64,000 nucleotides of DNA from an uncultured Dehalococcoidia bacterium. Its GTDB lineage: Bacteria > Chloroflexota > Dehalococcoidia > Lucifugimonadales > UBA3495. Numbering within the stretch: position 1 is the first letter of the stretch; each line of letters opens with the position of its first letter. The notes under the pieces were generated by a model. That model worked only from the letters and a program-made list of their open reading frames with translations, was not told the origin of the DNA and made no database searches. Both the position numbers and the translations under genes were made by a program. Shown piece after piece: positions 9,833 through 19,067 of the stretch. The stretch is taken from contig CATOSP010000002.1 of the NCBI GenBank assembly GCA_951812625.1, positions 1,156,880 to 1,220,879 of the forward strand, read 5' to 3'.

Positions 9833-10882
9833 GTGACTAATTCGAAAACGGTATACGGAGTATCCGTCGTCCTCTTGAAAATAGGAGCGGCCGCCTTGGC
9901 CCTGCTGGCGCTGCTAACAATGGTAGCCTGCGGCGGATCTGCTAAGGAGCCAGCGTCTTCCCCCACGCCGCCGCCCGGCATGTTCTCCACCCTGCCTACC
10001 ACAGAGCCCCCGGTCATGGGCGACCAACCGCCCACCATAGAGCTGAACACGCCGGAACCGACTTCCACTCCGCAACCCACTCCCACACCCAATCCTACCT
10101 ATACACCTGAGCCCACGCACACCCCTCTTCCGACACCTACTCCTAACCCGACGGATACGCCGACTCCAGATCCCACGGCCACACCTCAACCAACATATAC
10201 TCCTTTGCCGACATACACCCCGTACCCGACAGCCACGCTCAAACCCAACCCGACGGCCACTCCTGTGCCTACCCCGATGCCTCAACCAACCTACACGCCC
10301 TTGCCCACATACACACCATACCCGACAGCGGCACCCACTAGGGCGCCTACGCCCGGACCGACTCCTATGTCGGCCGAATCGCCTAGTCCACCATTGCCCC
10401 GCGGCAGTGATGCTCTCTTCAGTGCGATTGAGCGAGGCCACACTGATATAGTTCAAACTCTCGTTGACCAAGGATTTGCGGTCAACGTAAGCGACGACGA
10501 TGGCGATCCATTCCTACACGAGGCTATATGGCGTAACAGTCCTGAAATTGTGCGGATTCTCATAGCCGGAGGTGCGGACGTTAACGCGAGGGATTCTGAT
10601 AACGATCCCCTCTTACTAGAGGCTATCTCGCGCAACCGTCCTGAGCTTGTGCGGATTCTCATAGCCGCAGGTGCAGACGTTAACGCGAGGGATTCTGATA
10701 ACGATCCCCTCTTACATGAGGCGGTTTGGCGTAAAGAGCCTGAAATGGTGCAGATTTTGGTAGATGCTGGCGCGGACGTTAATGCAATAACCGACGATGC
10801 TACCACACTTCTCAACGAAGCGATTCAGCGAGGCTATACGGAAATTGTGCGGATTTTGGCCGAAGCAGGCGCCGTACATTAG
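9833..10882 (+). CDS. Pro/Thr-rich ankyrin-repeat lipoprotein 4
   Basis: The start is placed at GTG 9833 because AGGA at 9821-9824 is 8 nt upstream; a TTG at 9827 would leave almost no spacing. The lipoprotein signal ends TMVAC. A Pro/Thr linker of about 120 residues follows, then five ankyrin repeats. Two neighbouring repeats are nearly identical in DNA (about 10552-10617 and 10651-10716, period 99 bp), showing recent expansion. It is the last gene of the ankyrin cluster and converges on the Bat operon. Function is unknown; an outer-surface protein-binding role is inferred. Confidence 0.8.
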   Translation: MTNSKTVYGVSVVLLKIGAAALALLALLTMVACGGSAKEPASSPTPPPGMFSTLPTTEPPVMGDQPPTIELNTPEPTSTPQPTPTPNPTYTPEPTHTPLPTPTPNPTDTPTPDPTATPQPTYTPLPTYTPYPTATLKPNPTATPVPTPMPQPTYTPLPTYTPYPTAAPTRAPTPGPTPMSAESPSPPLPRGSDALFSAIERGHTDIVQTLVDQGFAVNVSDDDGDPFLHEAIWRNSPEIVRILIAGGADVNARDSDNDPLLLEAISRNRPELVRILIAAGADVNARDSDNDPLLHEAVWRKEPEMVQILVDAGADVNAITDDATTLLNEAIQRGYTEIVRILAEAGAVH

Positions 10883-11083
10883 TTTATGGATCCAGCCGAC
10901 TCTACCGGGTAGAAAGGCGATTTGCTGGAAAGGAGGTGCCAGGCATGCCGCCTATAGCGTCTGGATAGAGTTGAGGGGGATGGTCGTCAACGTGAAAAGT
11001 GCACCCAGTACCTGGTCGATGCAGCCAGATAAAGTTAACTACAGGTTCGAGCCATGTTGTCGGTCGCGGACAATACGGAAGTT

Positions 11084-11890
11084 CTATCCGCCGTCCCGAC
11101 CCACGGCCTCGATGGCGTGGGCCGGGAGCCAGCCCTGCAGCTCGCCTCCGGGCAGGGCGACCAGCAGCCAGCCGTGGCGAGAGTCGACCAGGCGAACCTG
11201 GGCTCCGCTGTGTAGGGTGAACTCCTCGCCGTACTGCGTGCCTGGGCCCCTCAGCGCCTCCACGGTCCCAGCGGTCACGACGCCGGTGTTGTCGTATGGG
11301 TTTGAGTACGACATGCTCAATAGCAGCGTCAGCGAGACCAGCATAGCGACGAAGGCCAGGGCTGCTGCGCCTTGTACGAGGAGTCTTAGGCGTATATACG
11401 GCCGGAGTATGAGCGCTCCGACCAATAGCCCGGTGACTGCCCACAGCAGCAGGGCCGCAGCACCGGACTCCCTGGTGGTGGCCCAGCGACGTCCGAAATC
11501 CGAAATGCTGGCGACCAGTGAGTCTCCTTCAGACTGAAGTCGGTCCACTGTCCTGCTCCGGGCAAGCTCCAGGTTGGCTTGAATGTCCGGTTCGCGTGGC
11601 GACAGCTCCTCGGCCCGCAGGTAGTTCAGGATGGCCCGCCCCGGATCGCCGCTCTCCAGGTAGGCGTTGCCCAGGTTGTAGTGAAGCGCCGCGTCCCGGT
11701 ATCCAAGGTCTATGAGAGCTTCGTACTGCTGGGCGGCCTCGGCGTACTGTCCTTGCTCGTACCGCAGGTTGGCCTCGGCCATCATCGGGCCATGGCCTGG
11801 TTCTTGGGCCATGGCCCCGCCTGCCAACGCCGCAAATGCGCCCAGCACCGCCAAGGAGGCGGTAATGAGTCGCCACCAAAGCTTTCTCAT
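11084..11890 (-). CDS. batE: BatE-like TPR/SH3 membrane protein
   Basis: This 268-residue protein has a signal peptide (to about residue 28), two or three tetratricopeptide repeats (ANLRYEQGQYAEAAQQYEALI, then LHYNLGNAYLESGDPGRAILNY), two membrane segments (about 140-190) and a C-terminal SH3-like domain (VEALRGPGTQYGEEFTLHSGAQVRLVD). This is the layout of BatE in MoxR-Bat operons, where the Bat proteins are thought to form a membrane complex assembled by the MoxR chaperone and linked to stress tolerance. Its ATG overlaps the batD stop by 4 nt, so translation is coupled. It is the last gene of the operon. Confidence 0.8.
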   Translation of the reverse strand: MRKLWWRLITASLAVLGAFAALAGGAMAQEPGHGPMMAEANLRYEQGQYAEAAQQYEALIDLGYRDAALHYNLGNAYLESGDPGRAILNYLRAEELSPREPDIQANLELARSRTVDRLQSEGDSLVASISDFGRRWATTRESGAAALLLWAVTGLLVGALILRPYIRLRLLVQGAAALAFVAMLVSLTLLLSMSYSNPYDNTGVVTAGTVEALRGPGTQYGEEFTLHSGAQVRLVDSRHGWLLVALPGGELQGWLPAHAIEAVGRDGG

Positions 11891-13287
11891 GGGTCCATCG
11901 CCGCTTCCAGGTCTATCAACAGCTGCGTCACGCGCCCGATGTACTCTCCGTGCCCGCCTGACGTAGGGTCGGCCGGGGTGAAATTCGCCACCTCGCCCGC
12001 AGACAGCACGTCACTCACGCGACGTACCAGGTCGGGCTGGCCCCCGGCGTCCCGGAGCCTGCGGCTCAGTTCATCCCGGGTCAGTCCGCCCGATGAAGTG
12101 CCAAGCCGGTCGGCGAGGAACAACCGGACCGCCCCAGCGGCTGCGATTCTGAGGTCACGTCCGGATGACATGTCCCGGGCAAAGGCTGACTGGGCGCGGG
12201 CGCGGGCATTCCGCCGCAGGTCCTCAGCCAGGGTTGCCTCCCTGGCTGCTTGTCTGCGCCGCCAAGCCACCGCGCCCAGGATGGCGAACAGCGGCAGGGC
12301 CCATGCACCCCAATACGCAAGATTGCCAGTCAGTCCAGTGCCTGCCAGACGCAGTGACGTTGGAACAGGTTTGATAGGCCTCATTTCCTCACCTTCCTCG
12401 TCCGTCGCCGCATCGACGAGGACAGGAGGGACCGGCGGGGTGTCGTCCACACCCGCAACGGAGACGGCCATTGGCGCCGCAGCAGCCTGAACGTATTGCT
12501 CCAAGTCCGGGTTGAAGTGAGGATACGGGATTTCCGGGATAGTAAACTCGCCGGCCGCTTCCGGCACAAGCGCTATTTCATAGATTCGGCTACCGGTTAC
12601 CTGACCGGCAACGACACGGCTGTCGAACTGGACCGGGGATTCGATAACGCGCCAACCAGCGAACTCGGGCCAGTCGGGGTCGGGGAGCGCCTCGATATTC
12701 CCCTCTCCCGATACACTTACTGTCAGATGCACTGGGTCGTTGACCCTTGCCGTAGCGGCACCCGCGGAAGCGGAGATTTCGAATCTGCCGACCCCGCCCG
12801 TGAATGATGCCGGGGCCCCGGCGGGCAGCGGACGCACGTCCACCGCTACGGAGGGACTTTCCAACCTGCTGGAGGTTCCAGCTGCCCCGGTTGAGACCTC
12901 AAGGACTGCAGCATCAATAGCAATAGTCCCCACCACGCTGGGGAACAGCACTGTTCGCAGTTCTACGACGTGGTACTCGCTGGTCCCGATGTTCTCCGTG
13001 TAGGAATCCTGCGCGGTCTCCCCGGTGTTCCAGAATCCGGCGAAGTTCGGCGGTTCATACCGCACACTTCGGGAATCAAGGGTAACTCCCGCTCTCTGGT
13101 AGAGCCTGAAGCTGTAGGTAATCTGCTGGCCCAGATACGGAGTAGCATTGTCAACGGACGCCTGAGCGTACAGCGGCTCGCCGGAAGGCGACTGAGCTTG
13201 AACCTCGGGGATGGCCGCAACCATCACCGCCGATACTGCGATGAACAATGCGGCCGCCAACCGCCATTTGATTCCTGAACCCGACAC
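11887..13287 (-). CDS. batD: BatD-like oxygen-tolerance membrane protein
   Basis: This 466-residue protein has an N-terminal signal peptide (to about residue 31), Ig-like beta-rich BatD regions (YAQASVDNATPYLGQQITYSFRLYQ, and VHLTVSVSGEGNIEALPDPDWP), one membrane segment at about 325-345 and a cytoplasmic tail rich in Arg and Ala helices. The sequence and its position between batC and batE fit BatD. It starts 8 nt after batC and ends inside the batE start codon. A large periplasmic or extracellular domain is expected. Confidence 0.82.
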   Translation of the reverse strand: MSGSGIKWRLAAALFIAVSAVMVAAIPEVQAQSPSGEPLYAQASVDNATPYLGQQITYSFRLYQRAGVTLDSRSVRYEPPNFAGFWNTGETAQDSYTENIGTSEYHVVELRTVLFPSVVGTIAIDAAVLEVSTGAAGTSSRLESPSVAVDVRPLPAGAPASFTGGVGRFEISASAGAATARVNDPVHLTVSVSGEGNIEALPDPDWPEFAGWRVIESPVQFDSRVVAGQVTGSRIYEIALVPEAAGEFTIPEIPYPHFNPDLEQYVQAAAAPMAVSVAGVDDTPPVPPVLVDAATDEEGEEMRPIKPVPTSLRLAGTGLTGNLAYWGAWALPLFAILGAVAWRRRQAAREATLAEDLRRNARARAQSAFARDMSSGRDLRIAAAGAVRLFLADRLGTSSGGLTRDELSRRLRDAGGQPDLVRRVSDVLSAGEVANFTPADPTSGGHGEYIGRVTQLLIDLEAAMDP

Positions 13288-13295
13288 GTGCGGAC

Positions 13296-13943
13296 CTACC
13301 AGTCGAACTCGCTGGTAGGTTTGGGAGAAACCAGCACCTGCCCGCGGCGCTCTTGAAGGGTCTGCGCGGACTCACCCACAGATTCAAGGATTTGCCGGGC
13401 CTGAGCCTCGGTTATAGGCTGTTCTTGTTCTTGTTGCTGCTTATCCTGATCTTGCTCGTCCTGTTCGTCCTGCTTGTTCTCTTCCTCTTGCTGCTTGTCC
13501 TCTTGCTGGTCCTGTGGCAGAATTTGCAGCAATGCCAATTCCAAGTTGTGCTTGGCGTCACGGTCATCGGGGTTCATCCGGAGCACTTCCTTATACGCCT
13601 CGACTGCCTGGGCATATTGGCGCTGTTGAAAGGCAGCATTGCCACGGTTGAAAAACCCGTCTGCCCGCAACTCGCCTCCGGCGTAGATCAGGGACTCATC
13701 GTACCGCTGTAGCGCTTCCGCATACTCTTCCGTCCGGTACAGCACGTTCCCGGAGTTGTAGTATGGCTGAGCGGAGTCCGGAGCCCGCCCCTGGGCATCC
13801 TGGTAGGCGCCAAGAGCAGTGTCATAGTCTCCGGCCAGGTACGGCTCATGGCCAGATTCGTTTACTTGGGCTGCTGTCGGACCGCAAGCCAGCAGGCAGA
13901 GGGCGAGAACAGGCATGGCAATGAGAACCACACGCTCAAACAT
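13296..13943 (-). CDS. batC: BatC-like TPR lipoprotein
   Basis: This 215-residue protein begins with a lipoprotein-type signal (LALCLLAC) and carries three tetratricopeptide repeats (HEPYLAGDYDTALGAYQDAQ; PYYNSGNVLYRTEEYAEALQRY; GFFNRGNAAFQQRQYAQAVEAY). These are followed by a Gln/Glu/Asp/Lys-rich stretch at about 148-177 that is probably disordered or coiled. BatC proteins supply TPR scaffolding to the vWA proteins BatA and BatB. Its start overlaps the batB stop by 8 nt. Confidence 0.8.
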   Translation of the reverse strand: MFERVVLIAMPVLALCLLACGPTAAQVNESGHEPYLAGDYDTALGAYQDAQGRAPDSAQPYYNSGNVLYRTEEYAEALQRYDESLIYAGGELRADGFFNRGNAAFQQRQYAQAVEAYKEVLRMNPDDRDAKHNLELALLQILPQDQQEDKQQEEENKQDEQDEQDQDKQQQEQEQPITEAQARQILESVGESAQTLQERRGQVLVSPKPTSEFDW

Positions 13944-14982
13944 CTCTCGACTCCCGGAAAGGCGCCGCCCGGCGCATCTGCGCAGGAAGCGAAAGCCGGT
14001 CTGTGGTCAACTCAGCCAATGCCAGGCAGAGGGCACCCGCAAGCAGGAACAACTGGAACCGCTCCACCTTCCTCTGGTTGAATTCGCTCTGGAGGCTCTG
14101 GTCCTGGAAAGAGTCAATTTCCTCGGCCAGACCGGCCATTGCTCTACTGTCGGCTGCCCTGAAATACTGGCCGCCGCCGTGGTCCGCAATCTGCTGCAAC
14201 GCGACCTCGTCGATCCTGGAGAGAATTACCTGGCCTTGGGCATCCTGCCGGTAGCCCGTGATGTCGCCGTGCTCGTCATATTCGGGGACCGGTCCTCCCT
14301 CGGGCGAGCCGAAGCCGACCGTATACACGACCACACCCTGGCCTGCGGCATTCCTGACCGCCGCGATGGGGTCACCCTCATGGTTCTCTCCGTCTGTCAT
14401 TATGACGAGGATTTTCTGGCTCTCCCGTTCACTGCCGAATCCTGCCATCGCGGTCTCGATGGCCTCGGCGATCACCGTACCCTGACGGGTGATTGCATTG
14501 GGACTGGCATGATTCAAGTATGTGCGGGCAGTGGAGTAATCGGACGTCAAAGGGAACTGAATGAAACTGGCCCCGGAAAACAGAACGATACCGACCTCGT
14601 CTCCTTCCAGCCTCGAAATCAAGTCGGAGATCTCCAGCTTGGCGCGGTCCAGACGGGTTGGTTTGAGGTCCTGGGCAAGCATGCTGCGGGATACGTCCAG
14701 GGCAACCATTATCTGAACCCCACCCTGCTCGACGATCTCGATGTCGCTGCCCCACTGGGGCCGAGCCAGACCGACAATGAGCAAGGCGATACCCACAAAC
14801 CAGAGGAACAGTCTGAGTCCCCGGACTATGCTGCCGGCTGCCAGACCCAGCCGTTCGACGACGACCGGGTCTCCGATCCGTCTCACTGATGCCGCTCGCC
14901 GACCCCAGGCCCACCGCAGGAAGAGCATCAATGCTGGGAGACCAGCCAGAGCGTATAGGAATAGCGGGGCGCCAAAGGTCAT
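13936..14982 (-). CDS. batB: BatB-like vWA-domain membrane protein
   Basis: The start is placed at ATG 14982, just past the batA stop; AGGAGGA at 14996-15002 is 13 nt upstream, rather long. The protein has 348 residues: an N-terminal membrane segment (about 6-25), a second near residue 60, a von Willebrand factor A domain with a MIDAS signature DVSRS in VALDVSRSMLAQD, and a C-terminal membrane segment. BatA and BatB are paralogous vWA proteins with metal-dependent protein binding on the cytoplasmic or periplasmic face. The stop overlaps the batC start. Confidence 0.82.
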   Translation of the reverse strand: MTFGAPLFLYALAGLPALMLFLRWAWGRRAASVRRIGDPVVVERLGLAAGSIVRGLRLFLWFVGIALLIVGLARPQWGSDIEIVEQGGVQIMVALDVSRSMLAQDLKPTRLDRAKLEISDLISRLEGDEVGIVLFSGASFIQFPLTSDYSTARTYLNHASPNAITRQGTVIAEAIETAMAGFGSERESQKILVIMTDGENHEGDPIAAVRNAAGQGVVVYTVGFGSPEGGPVPEYDEHGDITGYRQDAQGQVILSRIDEVALQQIADHGGGQYFRAADSRAMAGLAEEIDSFQDQSLQSEFNQRKVERFQLFLLAGALCLALAELTTDRLSLPAQMRRAAPFRESRDV

Positions 14983-14987
14983 GGCCG

Positions 14988-15971
14988 CTACGGTATCCTC
15001 CTGAACACAGTCCGGGAAAGGAGGACTTCCAGCACTAGCAACGCCAGTGCTGGTGCCAGAAACCAAGACAGGACCTCCTCGTAGCGCGTGAAGACCAGAA
15101 CCTCGACCGCCGATTTCTCCAGGGTGTTGATCTCGGAGTAGATGTCCCGTAGACCCTCTGTGTCCGTCGCACGGTAGTACTTCGCGCCGGTGATATCCGC
15201 GATCTCCTGGAGCGTCTCTTCGTCCAGAGGGCTCTCTGCCGCTTCACTGGTTCCGGCACCTCCCGGCTGGCTCGTTCCCACTCCGATGGTATACAGCTTG
15301 ATGTCAAGGGTTTCGGCCGCGGTCGCCACGGTCAGAGGGTCCAGCTGTCCCGAGTTGTTGACGCCATCGGTCAACAGGGTCACCAGCCTGCTTTCTGAGT
15401 CCGAGTCTTTCAGCATGTTGGCGGCTGTCGCCATGCCACTGCCTATTGCCGTTCCGTCTTCAATACCCAACTGGTCGGCCAGGTGCACGTCGTTTAGAAG
15501 CCGGAGGAGGACATCGTGGTCCAGAGTGGGCGGACTCTGAACGAATGCATCCTGCGAGAAAACTACCAGCCCTATCCGGTCGTACTTTCGCTCCTCGATG
15601 AATTCGGCAATGATCTGCTTCGCTGCCCCAAGCCTGTTGGGGGTGAAGTCCGTCTGTCCCATGCTTCCCGAAATGTCCAGGGCGATGGTTATATCGACAC
15701 CCTCGCCCCGGATTACCTCTCGAGCATCACCCACCTGCGGCCTAGCGGCGGCGAGGATTACCAGGGCAAGCGCCAGAAACCGCAACACGGAGACGAAAGG
15801 CATCACCTTGAGCCGCAGCGACCTGCTGCTCCCCGAGACGAGTCCGGTGTCGGCGTATCTCATACCGGCGGGGCCCATTCGTTTCCTCCACCAATACGGC
15901 AGCGCGGCCAGGACAACCACAGCCAGCAGAAGGGAAAGCAGCCAGGGGGACTCGAAGCTCAAATCGCTCAC
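14988..15971 (-). CDS. batA: BatA-like vWA-domain membrane protein
   Basis: The start is GTG 15971: GGAGGA at 15979-15984 is 7 nt upstream and the codon overlaps the preceding stop as GTGA. A GTG at 15986 would add five residues. The 327-residue protein has two N-terminal membrane segments, a vWA domain with MIDAS DISGS in ALDISGSMGQTD and TDGVNN further on, and a C-terminal membrane segment. It is paralogous to the next gene, batB. Its adjacency to moxR and DUF58 makes the Bat assignment secure at family level. Confidence 0.85.
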   Translation of the reverse strand: MSDLSFESPWLLSLLLAVVVLAALPYWWRKRMGPAGMRYADTGLVSGSSRSLRLKVMPFVSVLRFLALALVILAAARPQVGDAREVIRGEGVDITIALDISGSMGQTDFTPNRLGAAKQIIAEFIEERKYDRIGLVVFSQDAFVQSPPTLDHDVLLRLLNDVHLADQLGIEDGTAIGSGMATAANMLKDSDSESRLVTLLTDGVNNSGQLDPLTVATAAETLDIKLYTIGVGTSQPGGAGTSEAAESPLDEETLQEIADITGAKYYRATDTEGLRDIYSEINTLEKSAVEVLVFTRYEEVLSWFLAPALALLVLEVLLSRTVFRRIP

Positions 15972-17044
15972 GTTGTTGTCCTCCACCCGGCGGACCTGCC
16001 AGCTCTCGCCGTTTCGGCTCGGTCAGGCCGGGTGGCCTCCAGGACATCCCGCACTTGAGCCACAGCTTCATGCGCCCGGGACACTGACGGTGCTTGATTG
16101 GCAAACTTCACAAGGTCGGCCTCCCGGAGCAGTTCGACTACCAGCCTGGCGTTTCGGTGATCAAGCGGCGACTGCCATATCGCGGCGACGATTTCTTCCG
16201 TTGACATATCGCTCGCATTCACCAGGACCCCATCCCCAAGATATGTAGCTCCCACGTAGCCGCGCAGCACCCCAGAGACAAGAGTGTAATGCCCTTTCAG
16301 ATTTCCCCTACCCGGCAGGTCGAGCTCAGCGATTCGGTCGAGTTCCTGGGCCGCCACCTCCCAGGGAGTTCGCGGATCCGGCGCCAGTTCGGGCAGCGCC
16401 TCCGGGTGCCTAGAGCGGCGATAGAGGACGTAACTCACCACCACCAGAAGCGCAAGCCCGGCCAGCGCGGCCGAAATGAGAACGGCAGGTTGTTCCCAAA
16501 CCGGCATCGACAGGTGGGCTGGGGAACGTATATCTTTCAACTGCTCATCTGGTCCAGCCAGAACCGGGGTCACGGTCAATCGCACATAGTTGGAAAATAC
16601 TTCCTCCATGCTCCCGTCCGGGTTGCGAACCGTGATCGGCACATTGGGCGTCTCGAACTCCCCTGGAGCGAACAGAGTCACCTGGAGTTCCTGGAAGGTC
16701 GTCCTGGTCCCATCTCCGTTTGAGATTGTTTGGGCAGCGGTCTGAGACTGCACTTCAAATGGTCCCCATTCCGGCCCGATTCTCGGCAAGACCACGGCCT
16801 GGTTCTCAGTGTGCAGCACCCCAATGGTCAAGGTGACCGGGTCCCCTACGGTCAATTCAGAGCGGTCAGATGTAAGGGAAATGAGCACGCCGGAGGGTGG
16901 TGGGTTCTGTGCGAGTCCCGCATTGATTGCCGCGGCAGTCAATATGACGATAATTGCTAGTGGGAGGAATGATCTGGTTCCGAGTCCCAGCCCCTCATCG
17001 GGCCGCGGCACGGACAATCGCCCAAAGGCCTCACCGTTCCTCAT
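15968..17044 (-). CDS. BatD/DUF4381-like membrane protein in Bat operon
   Basis: The start is ATG 17044, which overlaps the DUF58 stop as ATGA; upstream codons in the same frame lie inside the DUF58 gene. The 358-residue protein has a membrane segment or signal (about 25-45), a beta-rich domain resembling part of BatD (LTSDRSELTVGDPVTLTIGV), a second membrane segment (about 190-215) and a cytoplasmic helical tail. Comparable genes between DUF58 and batA are usually DUF4381 or BatD-like. A role in tethering the MoxR/DUF58 pair to the membrane complex is inferred. Confidence 0.7.
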   Translation of the reverse strand: MRNGEAFGRLSVPRPDEGLGLGTRSFLPLAIIVILTAAAINAGLAQNPPPSGVLISLTSDRSELTVGDPVTLTIGVLHTENQAVVLPRIGPEWGPFEVQSQTAAQTISNGDGTRTTFQELQVTLFAPGEFETPNVPITVRNPDGSMEEVFSNYVRLTVTPVLAGPDEQLKDIRSPAHLSMPVWEQPAVLISAALAGLALLVVVSYVLYRRSRHPEALPELAPDPRTPWEVAAQELDRIAELDLPGRGNLKGHYTLVSGVLRGYVGATYLGDGVLVNASDMSTEEIVAAIWQSPLDHRNARLVVELLREADLVKFANQAPSVSRAHEAVAQVRDVLEATRPDRAETARAGRSAGWRTTT

Positions 17045-17928
17045 CTCGAGAGCCTTCGCAGCCGGTTCTTGAAGAATGCCCCGACCTCCGCAACGTAGTC
17101 CTGATCGGTGGTAACACCGACACGGTCGACGCCCGCAGCTGTGAAGACATCCCGCTTGCCTTGTTCCAGGCGGGCCACCCGGTCGGTGAACTCCTGTCTC
17201 CACTCCATGCTGCCGGTATCCACCCACCGAAGTTCCCCGCTCTCGGCGTCTTCAAGTGCCATGATGCCCACGTCGGCGATTTCGTGCTCCAGAGGGTCGC
17301 TCAGGTCGAAGGCGACGACGTCATGTCGCCGGTTGGTAACCAGCATCGCCTGGCGGTAGGACTCCGGGTCGGCTAGGAAGTCCGACACCAGGAACACGAT
17401 ACTGCGACGCTTGAGCATCTTATGCACCGTGTCCAACGCCAGACTGATGTCTGTGCCCGATCCCACTGGCTGGAACATTAGCAGGTCCCGGACCATTCGC
17501 AGTACGTGGCTTCGTCCCTTCCGGGGCGGTACCAGTGACTCCACCCGGTCGGTGAACAGCAGCAGACCAACCTTATCGTTGTTGGTCGTGGCCGCGAAGG
17601 ACATTACAGCTGCCAGTTCCACGGCCAACTCTCTCTTGAACCGGTTCCTTGTGCCAAAGTCCTCGGAACCGCTCAGGTCGACCACCAGCATAACCGTCAG
17701 TTCCCGCTCTTCAATATAACTCTTGACGTATGGCTCCCCGGTTCGAGCCGTCACGTTCCAGTCGATGGAGCGCACATCGTCGCCGGGGTGGTATTGGCGC
17801 ACCTCGTCGAACTCCATACCCCGGCCCTTGAACACAGACTGATACTCGCCGGCGAAACTGTCGTTGACCAGCTTCCGGGTCGTTATCTCGATCCGGCGGA
17901 TCCTGGCTATGAGGTCGTTGGTCAGCAT
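17041..17928 (-). CDS. DUF58 (vWA-like) protein, MoxR partner
   Basis: The start is ATG 17928, 1 nt after the moxR stop. This 295-residue cytoplasmic protein carries the DUF58 hallmark VRQYHPGDDVRSIDWNVTA and a degenerate vWA core (MLVVDLSGSEDFGTRNRFK). DUF58 proteins are almost always encoded next to moxR and are regarded as clients or adaptors of the MoxR ATPase. The 4-nt overlap with the following gene supports co-translation. Confidence 0.85.
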   Translation of the reverse strand: MLTNDLIARIRRIEITTRKLVNDSFAGEYQSVFKGRGMEFDEVRQYHPGDDVRSIDWNVTARTGEPYVKSYIEERELTVMLVVDLSGSEDFGTRNRFKRELAVELAAVMSFAATTNNDKVGLLLFTDRVESLVPPRKGRSHVLRMVRDLLMFQPVGSGTDISLALDTVHKMLKRRSIVFLVSDFLADPESYRQAMLVTNRRHDVVAFDLSDPLEHEIADVGIMALEDAESGELRWVDTGSMEWRQEFTDRVARLEQGKRDVFTAAGVDRVGVTTDQDYVAEVGAFFKNRLRRLSR

Positions 17929-17929
17929 T

Positions 17930-18925
17930 CTACGGCACTTCGACGTTCTCCAGGATTCGCTGGACAATCCGTTCAGTGGTCACGTTCTGGGCCTCAGCCT
18001 CGAAGGTCGTGATTATTCTGTGCCTAAGGACGTCCGGGGCAATTTGCTTGACGTCGTCCGGAACGACGTAGCCGCGCCCCTTGATGAACGCGTAAGCCCG
18101 GGCCGCCGAGATGAGGAAGATTCCGGCACGAGGTGAAGCCCCAAAAGAGACCAGGTTAACCAGATCGTCCAGTCCCGCGGCGCCGGGGTCACGAGTCGCA
18201 AGCACCAGGTCCAGCACGTAGTCCTTGATCTTTTCGTCCACGTATACCTGGCGCACGATCTCTCTCGCGCCCAGGATGTAATCGGAGTCCACCACCGGCG
18301 AAACGTTCGGCGGAGCGCCCGAAGTCATCCGGTCGATGATCTCCCTCTCCTCGGAACGCTCGGGGTAACCCACGATGACCTTGAGCATGAAGCGGTCCAC
18401 CTGTGCCTCCGGCAGTGGGTAGGTCCCTTCCTGCTCGATGGGGTTCTGCGTGGCCAGGACCAGGAAAGGGGCCTCTATCGGAAATGTCTCGTCCCCGATG
18501 GTGACCTGCCCCTCCTGCATCGCCTCCAGAAGTGCGCTCTGCACCTTGGCGGGCGCCCGGTTCACCTCATCGGCGAGGATAAGATTGGAGAATACGGGGC
18601 CTTTCTGGACGCTGAAATTGCCGGTCCCGGGATTGTAAATCCTGGTGCCTATCAGGTCGGAGGGCAACAGATCAGGGGTGAACTGGATACGGGAAAATCC
18701 GGCTTGGACCACCTGGCCGATGGTTTTGACCAGCAGCGTCTTCGCCAGCCCCGGCACTCCCTCGAGCAGGATGTGCCCGTTGGCCAGCAGCGCGACCAGG
18801 GCTCGTTCCACCAGCTGGTCCTGGCCGACAATGGCCTTGCGGATCTCGGCGTCCAGGACCTGCACGAATCGCGCCTCCCTTTCCACTAGATCATTTATCT
18901 GTCGAAATCCTGCTAAGGTCGACAT
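17930..18925 (-). CDS. moxR: MoxR-family AAA+ ATPase
   Basis: The start is ATG 18925 with AAGGAGAAGGATAA upstream; a longer frame to 19054 lacks a good ribosome site. The 331-residue protein has Walker A GVPGLAKT, Walker B LILADEVNRA, the MoxR-type sensor LATQNPIEQEGTYPLPEAQ and the arginine region DRFML. MoxR ATPases act as chaperones that mature vWA-containing complexes. It is the first gene of an eight-gene minus-strand operon. A possible -10 (TACAAT, complement of 18964-18969) lies upstream without a clear -35; an IS630 end is only 140 bp away. Confidence 0.93.
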   Translation of the reverse strand: MSTLAGFRQINDLVEREARFVQVLDAEIRKAIVGQDQLVERALVALLANGHILLEGVPGLAKTLLVKTIGQVVQAGFSRIQFTPDLLPSDLIGTRIYNPGTGNFSVQKGPVFSNLILADEVNRAPAKVQSALLEAMQEGQVTIGDETFPIEAPFLVLATQNPIEQEGTYPLPEAQVDRFMLKVIVGYPERSEEREIIDRMTSGAPPNVSPVVDSDYILGAREIVRQVYVDEKIKDYVLDLVLATRDPGAAGLDDLVNLVSFGASPRAGIFLISAARAYAFIKGRGYVVPDDVKQIAPDVLRHRIITTFEAEAQNVTTERIVQRILENVEVP

Positions 18926-19067
18926 GGCAGTTATCCTTCTCCTTATACTGGTTGTTGAAGATGATTGTACTTGGCGGGTTGGGCAACTCGTCTCCCGGTG
19001 CCGAACCCGTAAAGGCTTCGCGGTGTCCTCAAGGCCGGGCGGACCATAATTCAAGGGCTGACTCCTA

